Below are positions 16,886 through 25,191 of a stretch of 64,000 nucleotides of DNA, piece after piece. Each line of letters begins with the position of its first letter. Position 1 is the first letter of the stretch. The stretch is from positions 1 to 64,000 of the forward strand of contig URET01000002.1 in the NCBI GenBank assembly GCA_900546875.1, written 5' to 3'. Both the position numbers and the translations under genes were made by a program. Under the pieces are notes generated by a model. It ran no database searches. It had not been told where the DNA came from and saw only the letters and a program-made list of their open reading frames with translations. The stretch is from an uncultured Eubacteriales bacterium (GTDB lineage Bacteria > Bacillota > Clostridia > Christensenellales > CAG-314).

Positions 16886-17248
16886 ATGGAAGACTTAATT
16901 GAGATGAGAGAAATCCTAGTCGCGAGTTTTTACAGACAGTTTCGTAAGGCGACGGAAAATTCATCGGATACGACAGCTTCTTACACATTTCCCGACGGAC
17001 ATGTGATATTAGTGAGTGAGGAAGAAAAAGAAACAGAACCTTTTTACAGATTCCGTCTGCTTGCAAGTCCTTCCGAGGTTAAAGGCGGACGTTTTGAAAA
17101 GGAACAGAATATACTTGCGTCGATATGTTCATGCGGAGTGGATGACGAAGAAGAATTCCGTAATATGGTGCTCATGCTTCTTGAGATACATAAGTTTCAC
17201 GTGGCTGCGGAGTATTTTCGTGGCAAAATTTCCGATCGTGCAGTTTGA
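16886..17248 (+). CDS. Conserved-looking hypothetical protein, 120 residues
   Basis: I do not recognise a family. AGGAGG at 16875-16880 places the start at ATG 16886; an upstream in-frame ATG at 16871 overlaps that site. The protein is soluble, acidic, with a helical start, a central beta-like stretch (SYTFPDGHVILVSEEE) and a Cys-containing SICSCGVDDEEEF segment before a helical C-terminus. It has no signal peptide or membrane segment. It follows the HExxH gene by 57 bp on the same strand, so the two may be cotranscribed. Confidence 0.7.
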   Translation: MEDLIEMREILVASFYRQFRKATENSSDTTASYTFPDGHVILVSEEEKETEPFYRFRLLASPSEVKGGRFEKEQNILASICSCGVDDEEEFRNMVLMLLEIHKFHVAAEYFRGKISDRAV

Positions 17249-17340
17249 TTAAGGGTTTGAAGGAGAACAGATATACGTCGGCAAAACGGCGGATAGACGC
17301 TTTGTCGGAGAACTCTGAAATATGATGGCGTATCGGAGGC

Positions 17341-17369
17341 AAAAAACAAAAAAGCGCCGTGAGGCGCTT
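17341..17369 (-). terminator. Terminator of trxA
   Basis: AAGCGCC at 17352-17358 and GGCGCTT at 17363-17369 form a 7-bp stem with loop GTGA. On the minus strand the stem is followed by a T-rich tract (A-run at 17341-17353 of the plus strand). It ends the thioredoxin transcript. Confidence 0.85.
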
Positions 17370-17391
17370 GGTTTGTATAGTAATGAATATT

Positions 17392-17423
17392 ACCGATCGG
17401 ATGATTTGTTCCGATCGGTTTTT
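17392..17423 (+). terminator. Terminator of the 120-residue protein gene
   Basis: ACCGATCGG at 17392-17400 pairs with CCGATCGGT at 17411-17419 across a 10-nt loop, followed by a run of T residues. It lies just outside the convergent trxA stop codon, so the two convergent genes have separate back-to-back terminators. Confidence 0.8.
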
Positions 17424-17425
17424 GA

Positions 17426-17743
17426 TTATTTGAGTTTTTCCGCGATGGCGGCAAGCTCGTCTTTGCTGCGTGTGCCTACGACAGTTTCTTTTATTTCGCC
17501 GTTTTTGAAGAAGATCAGTGTGGGGACGCCGCGTATGGAATATTCCACAGCGAGTTCTCTGAGCTTATCTACGTCGATTTTATAGAATTTCACGTCCGGA
17601 AGTTCCTGAGAAAGCTCTTCGATTATCGGCGCAAGCATTTTGCACGGACCGCACCAGGTCGCGAAAAAATCTGCGACTGCCAGAGTCGGGCTGTTAATGA
17701 CGTTATTTTCAAATTCTTCTTTGGTGAGTAATTCTTTTGCCAT
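17426..17743 (-). CDS. trxA: Thioredoxin
   Basis: This 105-residue protein is a standard single-domain thioredoxin with the redox site WCGPCK (C31 and C34), the buried Asp in VADFFATW, and the cis-proline loop GVPTLIFF. It reduces disulfides in cytoplasmic proteins and is recharged by thioredoxin reductase, whose gene is not in the window. The start at 17743 is chosen because GGAGGCAATT precedes it on the minus strand; an in-frame upstream start would add six residues. It is transcribed away from the amidohydrolase gene behind it, on the same strand. Confidence 0.97.
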   Translation of the reverse strand: MAKELLTKEEFENNVINSPTLAVADFFATWCGPCKMLAPIIEELSQELPDVKFYKIDVDKLRELAVEYSIRGVPTLIFFKNGEIKETVVGTRSKDELAAIAEKLK

Positions 17744-17873
17744 AATTGCCTCCTGAATCATGATATACTTTATTTATCCGTAATATACATGTATTAAGTG
17801 ATCACGTCAGATTTGCTATCTGAATGAAAAGGTCACGAAGGATTTAGCGTAAATTCACAGTCAGTTAAGCACG

Positions 17874-19058
17874 TCATAATCTCGGAATGCCATCGACATA
17901 GACCTGTACCGGAGAGGACATATAATGGAGAGGATCGCCGTTCCAAATCACGACGTCGGCTTTTTTACCGGGTTCAAGAGATCCGAGCGTATCGTCGATA
18001 TGGAGAATTTTAGCGGGGTTGATCGTGACGGCTTCGAGGGCTGAAACGTAATCGAGTCCGGCTTTGACAAAGAGTGAAAGCTGAGTAGTGGTCATCGAGA
18101 TGTCAACGACATAGTGATCGGACATTATTGCAAAAAGTATGCCGTTTTCTTTCATGACTTTTGCGGCTTTGAAAGTTCTGTTTTTGACCTCGTATTTGGT
18201 CGACCCGGTCATGGAAGGCCCTAAAATTGCGGAGAAACCGCTTTCTTTGACAGTTTCGGGAATAAGCCAGCCGGCAGTACAGTGGTCAAGGGAAACGTCT
18301 TTGAGTCCGAATTCGCGGCAGATGCGTATAGCCGTTTCGATATCGTCTTCCTGATGGGCGTGGATTTTGACGGGCAAGCCTTCGAATACGCGTTTCAGAG
18401 AATCGAGTTTGAAATCGAAGGGCGGTTTTGTTTTGTTCTTTTTTTCTTTTTCGGAAAGGGCATCGTATGCGTCGGTTTTGGCTTTATACTCTTTAGCGCG
18501 GTACAGCCAGTCGCGCATCACGGCAGCGGAGCCCATTCTCGATCCCGGGAGGGTGTTTCTTCCTTTTCCGTAAACGCGTTTCGGATTTTCTCCCAAAGCC
18601 ATTTTCATGGCGGATTCTGTAACGAGAGTCTTTTCTGCAACGGTTTTACCCGCTGTTTTAAGAATACAGAAGGTGCCTCCGATCACATTCGCGCTTCCGG
18701 GACCGGTCGAAACAGTGGTCACTCCCGCTTTGAGAGCGCATTCAAAGGCGGTGTCATTGGGCTTCACCGAATCGATGCCGCGCAATTCGGGTGTGACGGG
18801 CGAGCTCATTTCGTTGACGTCGTCACCTGCCCAGCCTATAGTATTTTCCATCAGGCCGATGTGACAATGCGCGTCTATAAGTCCCGGAGTGATGATTTTA
18901 TCCGAAGCGTCGACTACGAGGTCTGCCTGAGAGTCCGGTCCGCCTTTTTCCGAAGGCGCGATTCCCGCAATGATATCGTCGGCTATCAGAATATCGCAGA
19001 TTTCTCCGTTGATACCCGCGGAATTAAACAATTTTCCATTTTTGATAAGAGTTTTCAT
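17874..19058 (-). CDS. Amidohydrolase family protein (imidazolonepropionase-like)
   Basis: This 394-residue cytoplasmic metal hydrolase has the amidohydrolase TIM-barrel signature: an N-terminal beta region, then LIDAHCHIG with H64 and H66, KIHAHQEDD, SLDHCTAGW and the Asp motif IMSDHY, ending with the C-terminal GSLEPGKKADVVIWNGDP sandwich strand. It belongs to the COG1228 group. Members include imidazolonepropionase and various peptidase-like amidohydrolases. No hut genes are near, so histidine degradation is not supported and the substrate is unknown. AAGGACTA precedes the ATG at 19058. Confidence 0.88.
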   Translation of the reverse strand: MKTLIKNGKLFNSAGINGEICDILIADDIIAGIAPSEKGGPDSQADLVVDASDKIITPGLIDAHCHIGLMENTIGWAGDDVNEMSSPVTPELRGIDSVKPNDTAFECALKAGVTTVSTGPGSANVIGGTFCILKTAGKTVAEKTLVTESAMKMALGENPKRVYGKGRNTLPGSRMGSAAVMRDWLYRAKEYKAKTDAYDALSEKEKKNKTKPPFDFKLDSLKRVFEGLPVKIHAHQEDDIETAIRICREFGLKDVSLDHCTAGWLIPETVKESGFSAILGPSMTGSTKYEVKNRTFKAAKVMKENGILFAIMSDHYVVDISMTTTQLSLFVKAGLDYVSALEAVTINPAKILHIDDTLGSLEPGKKADVVIWNGDPLHYMSSPVQVYVDGIPRL

Positions 19059-19237
19059 AACGTAGTCCTTTATGCTGATTTTATATAATTCAATACTTCA
19101 TTGTTTTACCTTGAAATTATAACATATTTCTGTAAAATTGTAAAGGGTTTGGCAATATCTGCTTTTTTGCTTTTCTGCAGAAGCAGTATATTTGGGTGAG
19201 TGCAATCGGTTATAATACCGGAAATAATAGTAAACAC

Positions 19238-19266
19238 TTGCTATTTGAAACAAAAAGTAGTATAAT
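19238..19266 (+). promoter_or_regulatory. Sigma-A promoter of the cyclophilin operon
   Basis: TTGCTA at 19238-19243 and TATAAT at 19261-19266 are separated by 17 bp. The start point would be near 19273, giving a leader of about 46 nt before the cyclophilin ATG at 19319. This argues against longer in-frame starts upstream. Confidence 0.8.
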
Positions 19267-19318
19267 GGAACGAGATGATTTAAAATTATGTTATGTAAAG
19301 GCAGAAAAGGAGAGCGAT

Positions 19319-19849
19319 ATGAACAAGAATCCAGTTGTCACCATAACAATGGATGACGGATCGGTTATAAAAGCGGAGCTTTATCCTGAAACGGCTCCTA
19401 ATACAGTAAATAATTTTTTGTTTCTTGCAGGCAAAGGGTTTTATGATGGTTTGATTTTTCACAGAGTCATAAAGGGCTTTATGATACAAGGCGGTGATCC
19501 CACAGGTACCGGAGCGGGCGGTCCGGGTTATTCCATAAAGGGAGAGTTCAATTCCGCCGGATTCAAAAACGATCTGAAGCATACCGAAGGGGTGCTCAGC
19601 ATGGCAAGAAGTATGGATCCTAACAGTGCGGGGAGCCAATTTTTCATAATGCACCGTGCCGCTCCTCATCTTGACGGGAACTATGCGGCTTTCGGCAAAG
19701 TCATTGAAGGAATGGAAACAGTCAATAAAATAGCTTCGGTTGCCACGGATTTGAACGACAGACCCGTAAACAGACAAGTGATAAAAAAAGTTACCGTCGA
19801 GACATTCGGAGTTATATATCCTCAGCCAAAAAAGACGGCCGAAAGGTAG
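19319..19849 (+). CDS. Peptidyl-prolyl cis-trans isomerase, cyclophilin type
   Basis: This 176-residue cyclophilin contains FHRVIKGFMIQGGDP with the catalytic Arg, the following GTGAGGPGY loop, and SAGSQFFIMHRAAPHLDG, the hallmark active-site segment. It catalyses proline isomerisation during protein folding. There is no signal peptide, so it acts in the cytoplasm. The start at 19319 follows AAAAGGAGAGCGAT and fits the promoter at 19238-19266. It leads into maf four bases after its stop codon, so it probably shares a transcript with the block down to recO. Confidence 0.93.
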   Translation: MNKNPVVTITMDDGSVIKAELYPETAPNTVNNFLFLAGKGFYDGLIFHRVIKGFMIQGGDPTGTGAGGPGYSIKGEFNSAGFKNDLKHTEGVLSMARSMDPNSAGSQFFIMHRAAPHLDGNYAAFGKVIEGMETVNKIASVATDLNDRPVNRQVIKKVTVETFGVIYPQPKKTAER

Positions 19850-19853
19850 CTTT

Positions 19854-20480
19854 ATGGAACAATCGGAAAAGGCAGCCGTAAAGCAGGTGCCGGAATCACC
19901 GCACAGAGTGATACTCGCTTCATCTTCGCCTCGAAGGAGAGAGCTTTTAGGCAAGGTGATAAAGAGTTATGTAAGCATTGCGCCTGAGGGCAAAGAACAT
20001 TCTGATGAAAAGAACCCTGCAAAAATGGCGGCGGAGCTTGCAGAAAGAAAGGCGGAAGAAGTTGCCGCGCTGAATCCGGGAGCATTGGTGATCGGTGCAG
20101 ATACGATAGTGGTATCGGAAGGGAAGGTCCTCGGAAAGCCTTCGAATGCGGAAGAAGCAAGGGAAATGCTCCTGATGCTGTCCGGGAAGGAGCATACGGT
20201 ATATACAGGCGTATGTATTGTGAGAGGAAAGGATAAGAGTATATTCACTGCAGCGACAGGAGTGAGGTTTCGGGTACTCTCGGTATCTGAGATCGAAGCT
20301 TATGTAAGAACGGGGTCGTCATTTGACAAGGCGGGAGGCTACGGGATACAGGACTGCTGTTTTGTGACGCAGGTCAGCGGCAGCTACGACAATGTTGTCG
20401 GGCTTCCTACGGAAGAACTCAGGATATGTCTTGACGGTATGCTGAGCGGGAAGGAGAAAGAAGAGTATGGCGTATTATGA
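19854..20480 (+). CDS. maf: Maf family nucleoside triphosphate pyrophosphatase
   Basis: This 208-residue protein has the Maf fold: ILASSSPRRRELL near residue 20, GADTIVVSEGKVLGKP in the centre with the catalytic Asp, and the later GYGIQ and GSYDNVVGLP motifs. Maf proteins hydrolyse non-canonical or canonical NTPs to NMP and pyrophosphate, and are linked to septum arrest in Bacillus. The first 17 residues are an extra low-conservation extension. It overlaps the following actin-like gene by 14 nt. Confidence 0.94.
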   Translation: MEQSEKAAVKQVPESPHRVILASSSPRRRELLGKVIKSYVSIAPEGKEHSDEKNPAKMAAELAERKAEEVAALNPGALVIGADTIVVSEGKVLGKPSNAEEAREMLLMLSGKEHTVYTGVCIVRGKDKSIFTAATGVRFRVLSVSEIEAYVRTGSSFDKAGGYGIQDCCFVTQVSGSYDNVVGLPTEELRICLDGMLSGKEKEEYGVL

Positions 20481-21438
20481 GATAGCTTTTGATTTAGGTT
20501 CAAAAAACACGCGGGCAGGGATAGCCGGGACTGACATATTTTATAATGAGCCGACGGTGGTGGCTTATTCTGCAAAGGGGAACAAGTATCTCGGTGCAGG
20601 ATACGCGGCGCTCAAAGCGTATGAAAAAGATAAGCAGAATGTTGTGCTCCGGTATCCGGTAAGCGACGGTACTGTGACAGACAGAGCCGGCGCGGCGGCA
20701 ATGATAAAGAGCGTTGCAAGTGCCGTAATACCGCAAAGTGCGTATGAACCGCAGATTAAGGCGGCAGTATCGGTGAGCGCCGGAAGCAGCGCAGACGAAC
20801 TGCGCGAGATCGAAAGAGTTTTTGTAGACGCCGGAGTATATCCCGTTACATTCATTGAAAGTGCGGTAGCGGCAGCCGAGTATATGTTCAATTGTTTTGG
20901 CGTGACGAGCGGCGGAATAATAAACATAGGCCATAAAATGACCGAGATTGCGGCTGTTTCCGGAGGAAAGACCATAGAAGGCGCTACCGTATATCTTGGC
21001 GGAGACATAATCAATCGCGGTATAGTATATCTTATTGAGGATAAATTTCATTTGTCGGTAAGGGACGAGGTCGCTGAGAAAGTTAAGGAGAAATGCATCA
21101 GTTTCAACTCCAAAGACGTTACGACTGCCGTAGCCGGAGGAATAGACCTAAGCAGCGGACTCAATAAAGAAGTGCGCGTGACGGCGAAAGACCTTTATCC
21201 TGCCCTCAGCGACACAATGGAGTATATAGCCGCCGCAGCGCTGAGTCTGACAGGCGGACTTGAAGATGATGTTTTGCGCCAGGTAAGGCGAAACGGGTTT
21301 TTCTTAGCAGGGGGCGGAGCAAGGATATACGGTGCGGATTCTTATTTTGCGGAGAAGTTATGTATGCCCGTGAGAATGTGGGATGAACCCGAATGTGCGG
21401 TCATAAACGGTATGACGCGGAAGGTTATAAAGAGGTGA
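20467..21438 (+). CDS. Divergent MreB-like actin homolog
   Basis: This 323-residue protein has the actin-like ATPase fold of MreB: FDLGSKNTRAG as the first phosphate motif near residue 8, a second phosphate segment IINIGHKMTEIAAVSGG (about 151-167) and the adenosine motif FLAGGGARI near 278. In canonical MreB the second motif is DIGGGTTE; here the Asp is N153 and the glycines are replaced, so ATP hydrolysis may be lost. Position after maf matches mreB, but mreC and mreD do not follow. AAGGAGAAAGAAGAG precedes the ATG. It could be a degenerate MreB or a specialised paralog. Confidence 0.85.
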   Translation: MAYYEIAFDLGSKNTRAGIAGTDIFYNEPTVVAYSAKGNKYLGAGYAALKAYEKDKQNVVLRYPVSDGTVTDRAGAAAMIKSVASAVIPQSAYEPQIKAAVSVSAGSSADELREIERVFVDAGVYPVTFIESAVAAAEYMFNCFGVTSGGIINIGHKMTEIAAVSGGKTIEGATVYLGGDIINRGIVYLIEDKFHLSVRDEVAEKVKEKCISFNSKDVTTAVAGGIDLSSGLNKEVRVTAKDLYPALSDTMEYIAAAALSLTGGLEDDVLRQVRRNGFFLAGGGARIYGADSYFAEKLCMPVRMWDEPECAVINGMTRKVIKR

Positions 21439-21441
21439 GTT

Positions 21442-22905
21442 TTGAAGACCAAAAGAAGATACGGCTTAAATAAAAAGGAAGCGGCGTTCAATGCTTTTCT
21501 GGTGGCACTTTTTTCCGTACTGCTGTGTTTGATCAGCTGGCTGGTGTTTTTCGAGTGGAACGATACTCTTCCGCCCGAGGTGGAAGGGCAGAAGGCCATC
21601 CGCGCACTGGCTTTTGCTGCGATAATATTTGTTTTTACCGTTCTTATCGTGATATATGCTTACTTTGCCGATAACGAGACTCTGAAGAGCAGGAAAAAAA
21701 TGACGGCTCTTTTTGTCACGGCGACGGTATCTTATACATTGAATATTTTAATATCGATGGTAGACGCTCCGATCCCGGTAATATACGTTGCGCCGGTAGC
21801 ACTTTGTGCGCTGCTGATATCATTGATAGTTTCGCCCAAGCTGAGTTTTTTCGTAAACTTTTATGTAGTTTTGCTTTTGTTTATAGCGGAGAAGAATCTT
21901 ACGGTTTCTTCAACCGACGCTCAGGTCTACTATCTGCTTTTTTCCGGAATACTCGGCAGTATAATGGGCACATATATGATAAGCAAATCCAACAGACGTG
22001 TCCAATATCTGTTCGGCGGATTATATATCGGATTTTTCTCGCTTATAGTCGCAATACTTACGTATTTTATTTTTTCCGAGACTTTCAATATGAATATGGA
22101 GTTCTGGTCGATGTGTCTGCTTGCACTGGTATCGGGACTGGTAGATATAGCGCTGTTTTTCCTGCTTACGCCTTTGTTTGAAAGCATATTCAATCTCGTT
22201 ACCGATTTCAGGATGGCTGAACTGGCGTCTTCAGATCAGCCGCTGATGAAAAGGATGGTAGAGGAAGCTCCCGGAACATTCAATCACAGCATGCTGGTGG
22301 CGAGCTATGCGGAAGCATGTGCGGGCGCGATAGGTGCTGATACATTCGTCGCACGCGCAGCAGGTTACTACCATGACATAGGCAAGCTGAAAGATCCTCA
22401 GTTTTTCGTCGAGAACCAATCCGGAGGACAGAATCCTCATGAAAGCATATCGCCGGAATTGTCTGTCATGTTTATAAAAAAACACATCATAAACGGTATA
22501 GCTCTGGCACAGGAATATAAGCTTCCGGAGGAAATAGTATCGGCTATAGCCGAGCATCATGGGACTATGCCGATCAGGTTTTTCTATTCTAAAGCCAAAC
22601 GAATGACGGAAGGCGAACTGGATATGAAGGCATATAGCTACGACGGCCCAAAACCTACCAATAAGATCAGCGCAATAATCATGATCGCCGACGCGAGCGA
22701 AGCAGCTCTCAGGGCAAATAATAATAAAAATGCCGCAGCGGAGATCGTGGATAAAATAGTCAAAGAAAGGTTCGAGCTGGAACAGTTTACGGATTGCGAC
22801 ATAACCATGAAGGACCTGGAGATAATAAAGCGCACCATACTTACGACGTATCTGGGTATCACCCATGACAGGATACAGTATCCGGAGGTCAGGCTTGGAA
22901 AATAA
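21442..22905 (+). CDS. PgpH-like HD-domain phosphohydrolase (cyclic-di-AMP phosphodiesterase family)
   Basis: This 487-residue membrane protein begins at TTG 21442 behind AGAGGTGAG and overlaps nothing. After a short N-terminal helix come about seven membrane helices (about residues 15-245) and then a cytoplasmic HD domain with AAGYYHDIGKLKDP and IAEHHGT. PgpH/YqfF proteins degrade cyclic di-AMP to pApA. The large extracellular 7TMR-HDED domain between the first two helices of the usual protein of about 700 residues is missing. Catalytic HD residues are present, so activity is plausible. It is followed by ybeY, as in other Firmicutes. Confidence 0.9.
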   Translation: MKTKRRYGLNKKEAAFNAFLVALFSVLLCLISWLVFFEWNDTLPPEVEGQKAIRALAFAAIIFVFTVLIVIYAYFADNETLKSRKKMTALFVTATVSYTLNILISMVDAPIPVIYVAPVALCALLISLIVSPKLSFFVNFYVVLLLFIAEKNLTVSSTDAQVYYLLFSGILGSIMGTYMISKSNRRVQYLFGGLYIGFFSLIVAILTYFIFSETFNMNMEFWSMCLLALVSGLVDIALFFLLTPLFESIFNLVTDFRMAELASSDQPLMKRMVEEAPGTFNHSMLVASYAEACAGAIGADTFVARAAGYYHDIGKLKDPQFFVENQSGGQNPHESISPELSVMFIKKHIINGIALAQEYKLPEEIVSAIAEHHGTMPIRFFYSKAKRMTEGELDMKAYSYDGPKPTNKISAIIMIADASEAALRANNNKNAAAEIVDKIVKERFELEQFTDCDITMKDLEIIKRTILTTYLGITHDRIQYPEVRLGK

Positions 22906-23362
22906 GTTTGAAATAAGCTATTATTATGTGGGACGGGAGTACAGAGAGCTTATAGACCGGGTATTCGCTGTTGCTTACGGATACCTCGGACAAAGAGGGG
23001 AACTCAGTCTTGAAATCAGCTTTGCAGGCAGGAAGAAGATAAGAGAGATCAACGCTTCGACACGAGGGATCGATAAGGTGACGGATGTGTTGAGTTTTCA
23101 GTATATGAGAGGAATAAAGGGCAGGGTCGCGGCAGACGCTGTTGCGGACAACGATCTGTATCTTGGCGAGATAATGATATGTAAAAGCGCAGCTTATAAG
23201 CAGGCTGCCGAATACGGGCACAGTTTTGAAAGGGAAATCGCGTTTCTGGCTGTTCACGGACTGCTGCACTTGATGGGATACGATCATATTGCAGATGAAG
23301 AGAGAGAAGAGATGGAGCGTTTGCAGCGGGAAATACTTTCGTCGGCGGGAGTGGAAAGATGA
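22895..23362 (+). CDS. ybeY: Endoribonuclease YbeY (16S rRNA maturation)
   Basis: The 155-residue protein has the UPF0054 metal-binding motif AVHGLLHLMGYDH (H-x3-H-x5-H) near its C-terminus and the conserved TDVLSF-like segment. YbeY is a zinc endoribonuclease that acts in 16S rRNA 3'-end processing and ribosome quality control. CGGAGG at 22883-22888 points to TTG 22895 as the start, with an 11-nt overlap of pgpH; an ATG at 22865 is less likely. Its stop overlaps the era start (ATGA). Confidence 0.94.
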   Translation: MENKFEISYYYVGREYRELIDRVFAVAYGYLGQRGELSLEISFAGRKKIREINASTRGIDKVTDVLSFQYMRGIKGRVAADAVADNDLYLGEIMICKSAAYKQAAEYGHSFEREIAFLAVHGLLHLMGYDHIADEEREEMERLQREILSSAGVER

Positions 23363-24264
23363 CTGACAAAAAGATCATATCGGGATATATAGCAATTATC
23401 GGGAAAGCCAATGCGGGAAAGTCTACTCTGCTCAACAGTCTTATTGAACAAAAGGTATCGATAGTTTCTCCTAAACCTCAGACTACACGCAATAAAATTC
23501 TGGGCGTATGGAATGAGGAAGGGTGTCAGATGATATTCGTGGATACGCCCGGAGCACTGACTCCGCACAGTCTGCTCGGGGAGTACATGGTAAAAAGTAT
23601 AGAAAGCGCCGTAAGGGACGTAGACTGCATACTTTATACCATTGACGGACATAAAGGCATTTCGGAAAGCGACATTAAGCAGATCGAAAGATACTGCGGA
23701 AAAATACCCGTTGTAATAGCGGTGACCAAGACCGATATCTGTCAGCCCGAGAAGCTTATGCCGGAATTAAGCAAGCTTAATTCTGTCAAGGCGGAAAGTA
23801 TATGGGCCGTGTCTGCAAGGAAGGGGAAAAATATACGTGAACTCAGAGAACACCTGAAGCAGTTTCTCACTGACGACGTAGCTTATTTCGATAAAGACGA
23901 TATAACCGATAAAAGTATGGGTTTCATGGTTTGCGAACTCATAAGAGAAAAGATACTGCTGCTTCTTGACGAAGAGATCCCGCATGGCGTCGGCGTGCAG
24001 CTCAACAAAATGAGTTATGACGAATCGCGTAATTTATGGGATATAGACGCAAATATAATTGTGGAGAAAGCAGGCCATAAGCCTATAATAATCGGCAGGC
24101 AAGGCGAGAAGCTTAAAAAGATAGGTTCATATGCGCGCGAAAGCATAGAGAAATTGACGCAGGGCAAAGTATTTTTATCGTTGTGGGTCAAGGTGAAGGA
24201 GGACTGGCGAAACAGCGAATATGTCATGAAGGATATAGGATATGACAAAAAACAGGAGTTCTGA
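23359..24264 (+). CDS. era: GTPase Era
   Basis: This 301-residue protein has the Era G-domain: GKANAGKSTLLN as the P-loop near residue 13, DTPG as G3, and TKTD as G4, followed by a C-terminal KH domain with IIGRQGEKLKKIG that binds the 3' end of 16S rRNA. Era couples 30S assembly to growth. The gene follows ybeY with a 4-nt overlap, and both products act on the same ribosomal subunit. A spacer of about 200 bp separates it from yqzL and contains nothing I can identify. Confidence 0.97.
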   Translation: MTDKKIISGYIAIIGKANAGKSTLLNSLIEQKVSIVSPKPQTTRNKILGVWNEEGCQMIFVDTPGALTPHSLLGEYMVKSIESAVRDVDCILYTIDGHKGISESDIKQIERYCGKIPVVIAVTKTDICQPEKLMPELSKLNSVKAESIWAVSARKGKNIRELREHLKQFLTDDVAYFDKDDITDKSMGFMVCELIREKILLLLDEEIPHGVGVQLNKMSYDESRNLWDIDANIIVEKAGHKPIIIGRQGEKLKKIGSYARESIEKLTQGKVFLSLWVKVKEDWRNSEYVMKDIGYDKKQEF

Positions 24265-24463
24265 GCATACGCGTTCATAAGCGGTGTGATAAGCCGGGGA
24301 GGTGTCCGAAGAAGGAAAAGACTCCTTTACTATAAGGAAGAAAGAGTCGGGCAGAGTGCGCTGGAAGGGAGGTACGCGTTACGGTCGTAAAGAAAAAAAG
24401 GTTTTCACGCATAAGCTTTCGATTATTACAAAAGCTAAATTTAGCATATTTGCGGGAGGACCT

Positions 24464-24571
24464 ATGAAAAAAGACGCGAAAGATTTAGCTTGGGAACTTT
24501 TTGAAAAAACCGGAAGTATTGCATATTACAATTTATATAAAAAGCTGTCCGATAAAGACGAGAAACGCTGA
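24464..24571 (+). CDS. YqzL family small protein
   Basis: This 35-residue protein starts at ATG 24464 behind GGGAGGA. The stretch DLAWELFEKTGSIAYYNLYK matches the YqzL family, whose gene lies between era and recO in Bacillus and many Clostridia. Its function is unknown. A longer in-frame reading from 24302 is possible but the strong ribosome site and family length support the short form. Its TGA overlaps the recO ATG (TGATG), so translation is probably coupled. Confidence 0.88.
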   Translation: MKKDAKDLAWELFEKTGSIAYYNLYKKLSDKDEKR

Positions 24572-25185
24572 TGGAGAAAAAACTCAGGGGTATAGTGCTG
24601 ACTGCAAAAGATCATAAGGAAAATGACAGGCTGATAACTCTCTTTACTCAGGAAGGAAGACTCACTGCAGTGGTAAAGGGCGTAAAGAAGCCCGCCGCAA
24701 AACTTAAATTTGCAGCTCAGTTATTCAATTACGGAGAATATATACTGGCAGAGAAAAACGGATATCATGTGGTTGCGAACTGCAGTCAGATAAATAGTTT
24801 TTACACTCTGTGCTACAGAACGGAAAGCTATTATGCAGCCGGAGTTGCCTGTGAATTGCTTATGAATCCCGTGATGCCGCAGGACGCCGACGATTATCTG
24901 ACCGAAACCGTAAAATACTTTACATTTCTTTGCGAAGGCGGCAATACCGACGCTTTACTGGCTTTATATTTATATGATTATCTGTTGTTATCCGGGTATG
25001 CGCCGGACGAAAGTAATTTCGGCAGTGCGGAAAAAGAATTGCTCGGAAGGTTCAGGTACGGATACGGGGAAGTTTTTGATATTCAGGATAATAAAACCTT
25101 AAGAAAGATAATATCTGAAGAGGAGAAACAGCTCGGTGAAGCAGTAGGGATCGTAAATAATCTTAAGGCGTATCAGAAGTTGTGA
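24571..25185 (+). CDS. recO: DNA repair protein RecO
   Basis: The 204-residue product has the N-terminal OB-fold of RecO (GIVLTAKDHKENDRLITLFT and the GVKKPAAKL segment) and a shortened helical C-terminal domain. RecO loads RecA onto SSB-coated DNA with RecR. The usual Cys4 zinc motif of many RecO proteins is absent, and the protein is about 50 residues shorter than the Bacillus form. Position directly after yqzL agrees with the family. Functionality is likely but the reduced C-terminus is notable. Confidence 0.9.
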   Translation: MEKKLRGIVLTAKDHKENDRLITLFTQEGRLTAVVKGVKKPAAKLKFAAQLFNYGEYILAEKNGYHVVANCSQINSFYTLCYRTESYYAAGVACELLMNPVMPQDADDYLTETVKYFTFLCEGGNTDALLALYLYDYLLLSGYAPDESNFGSAEKELLGRFRYGYGEVFDIQDNKTLRKIISEEEKQLGEAVGIVNNLKAYQKL

Positions 25186-25191
25186 GGTAAT

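Noticed and set aside
18282..19088. Open frame of 268 codons on the plus strand
   Set aside because: It is antisense to the amidohydrolase gene and has no ribosome site or motif.
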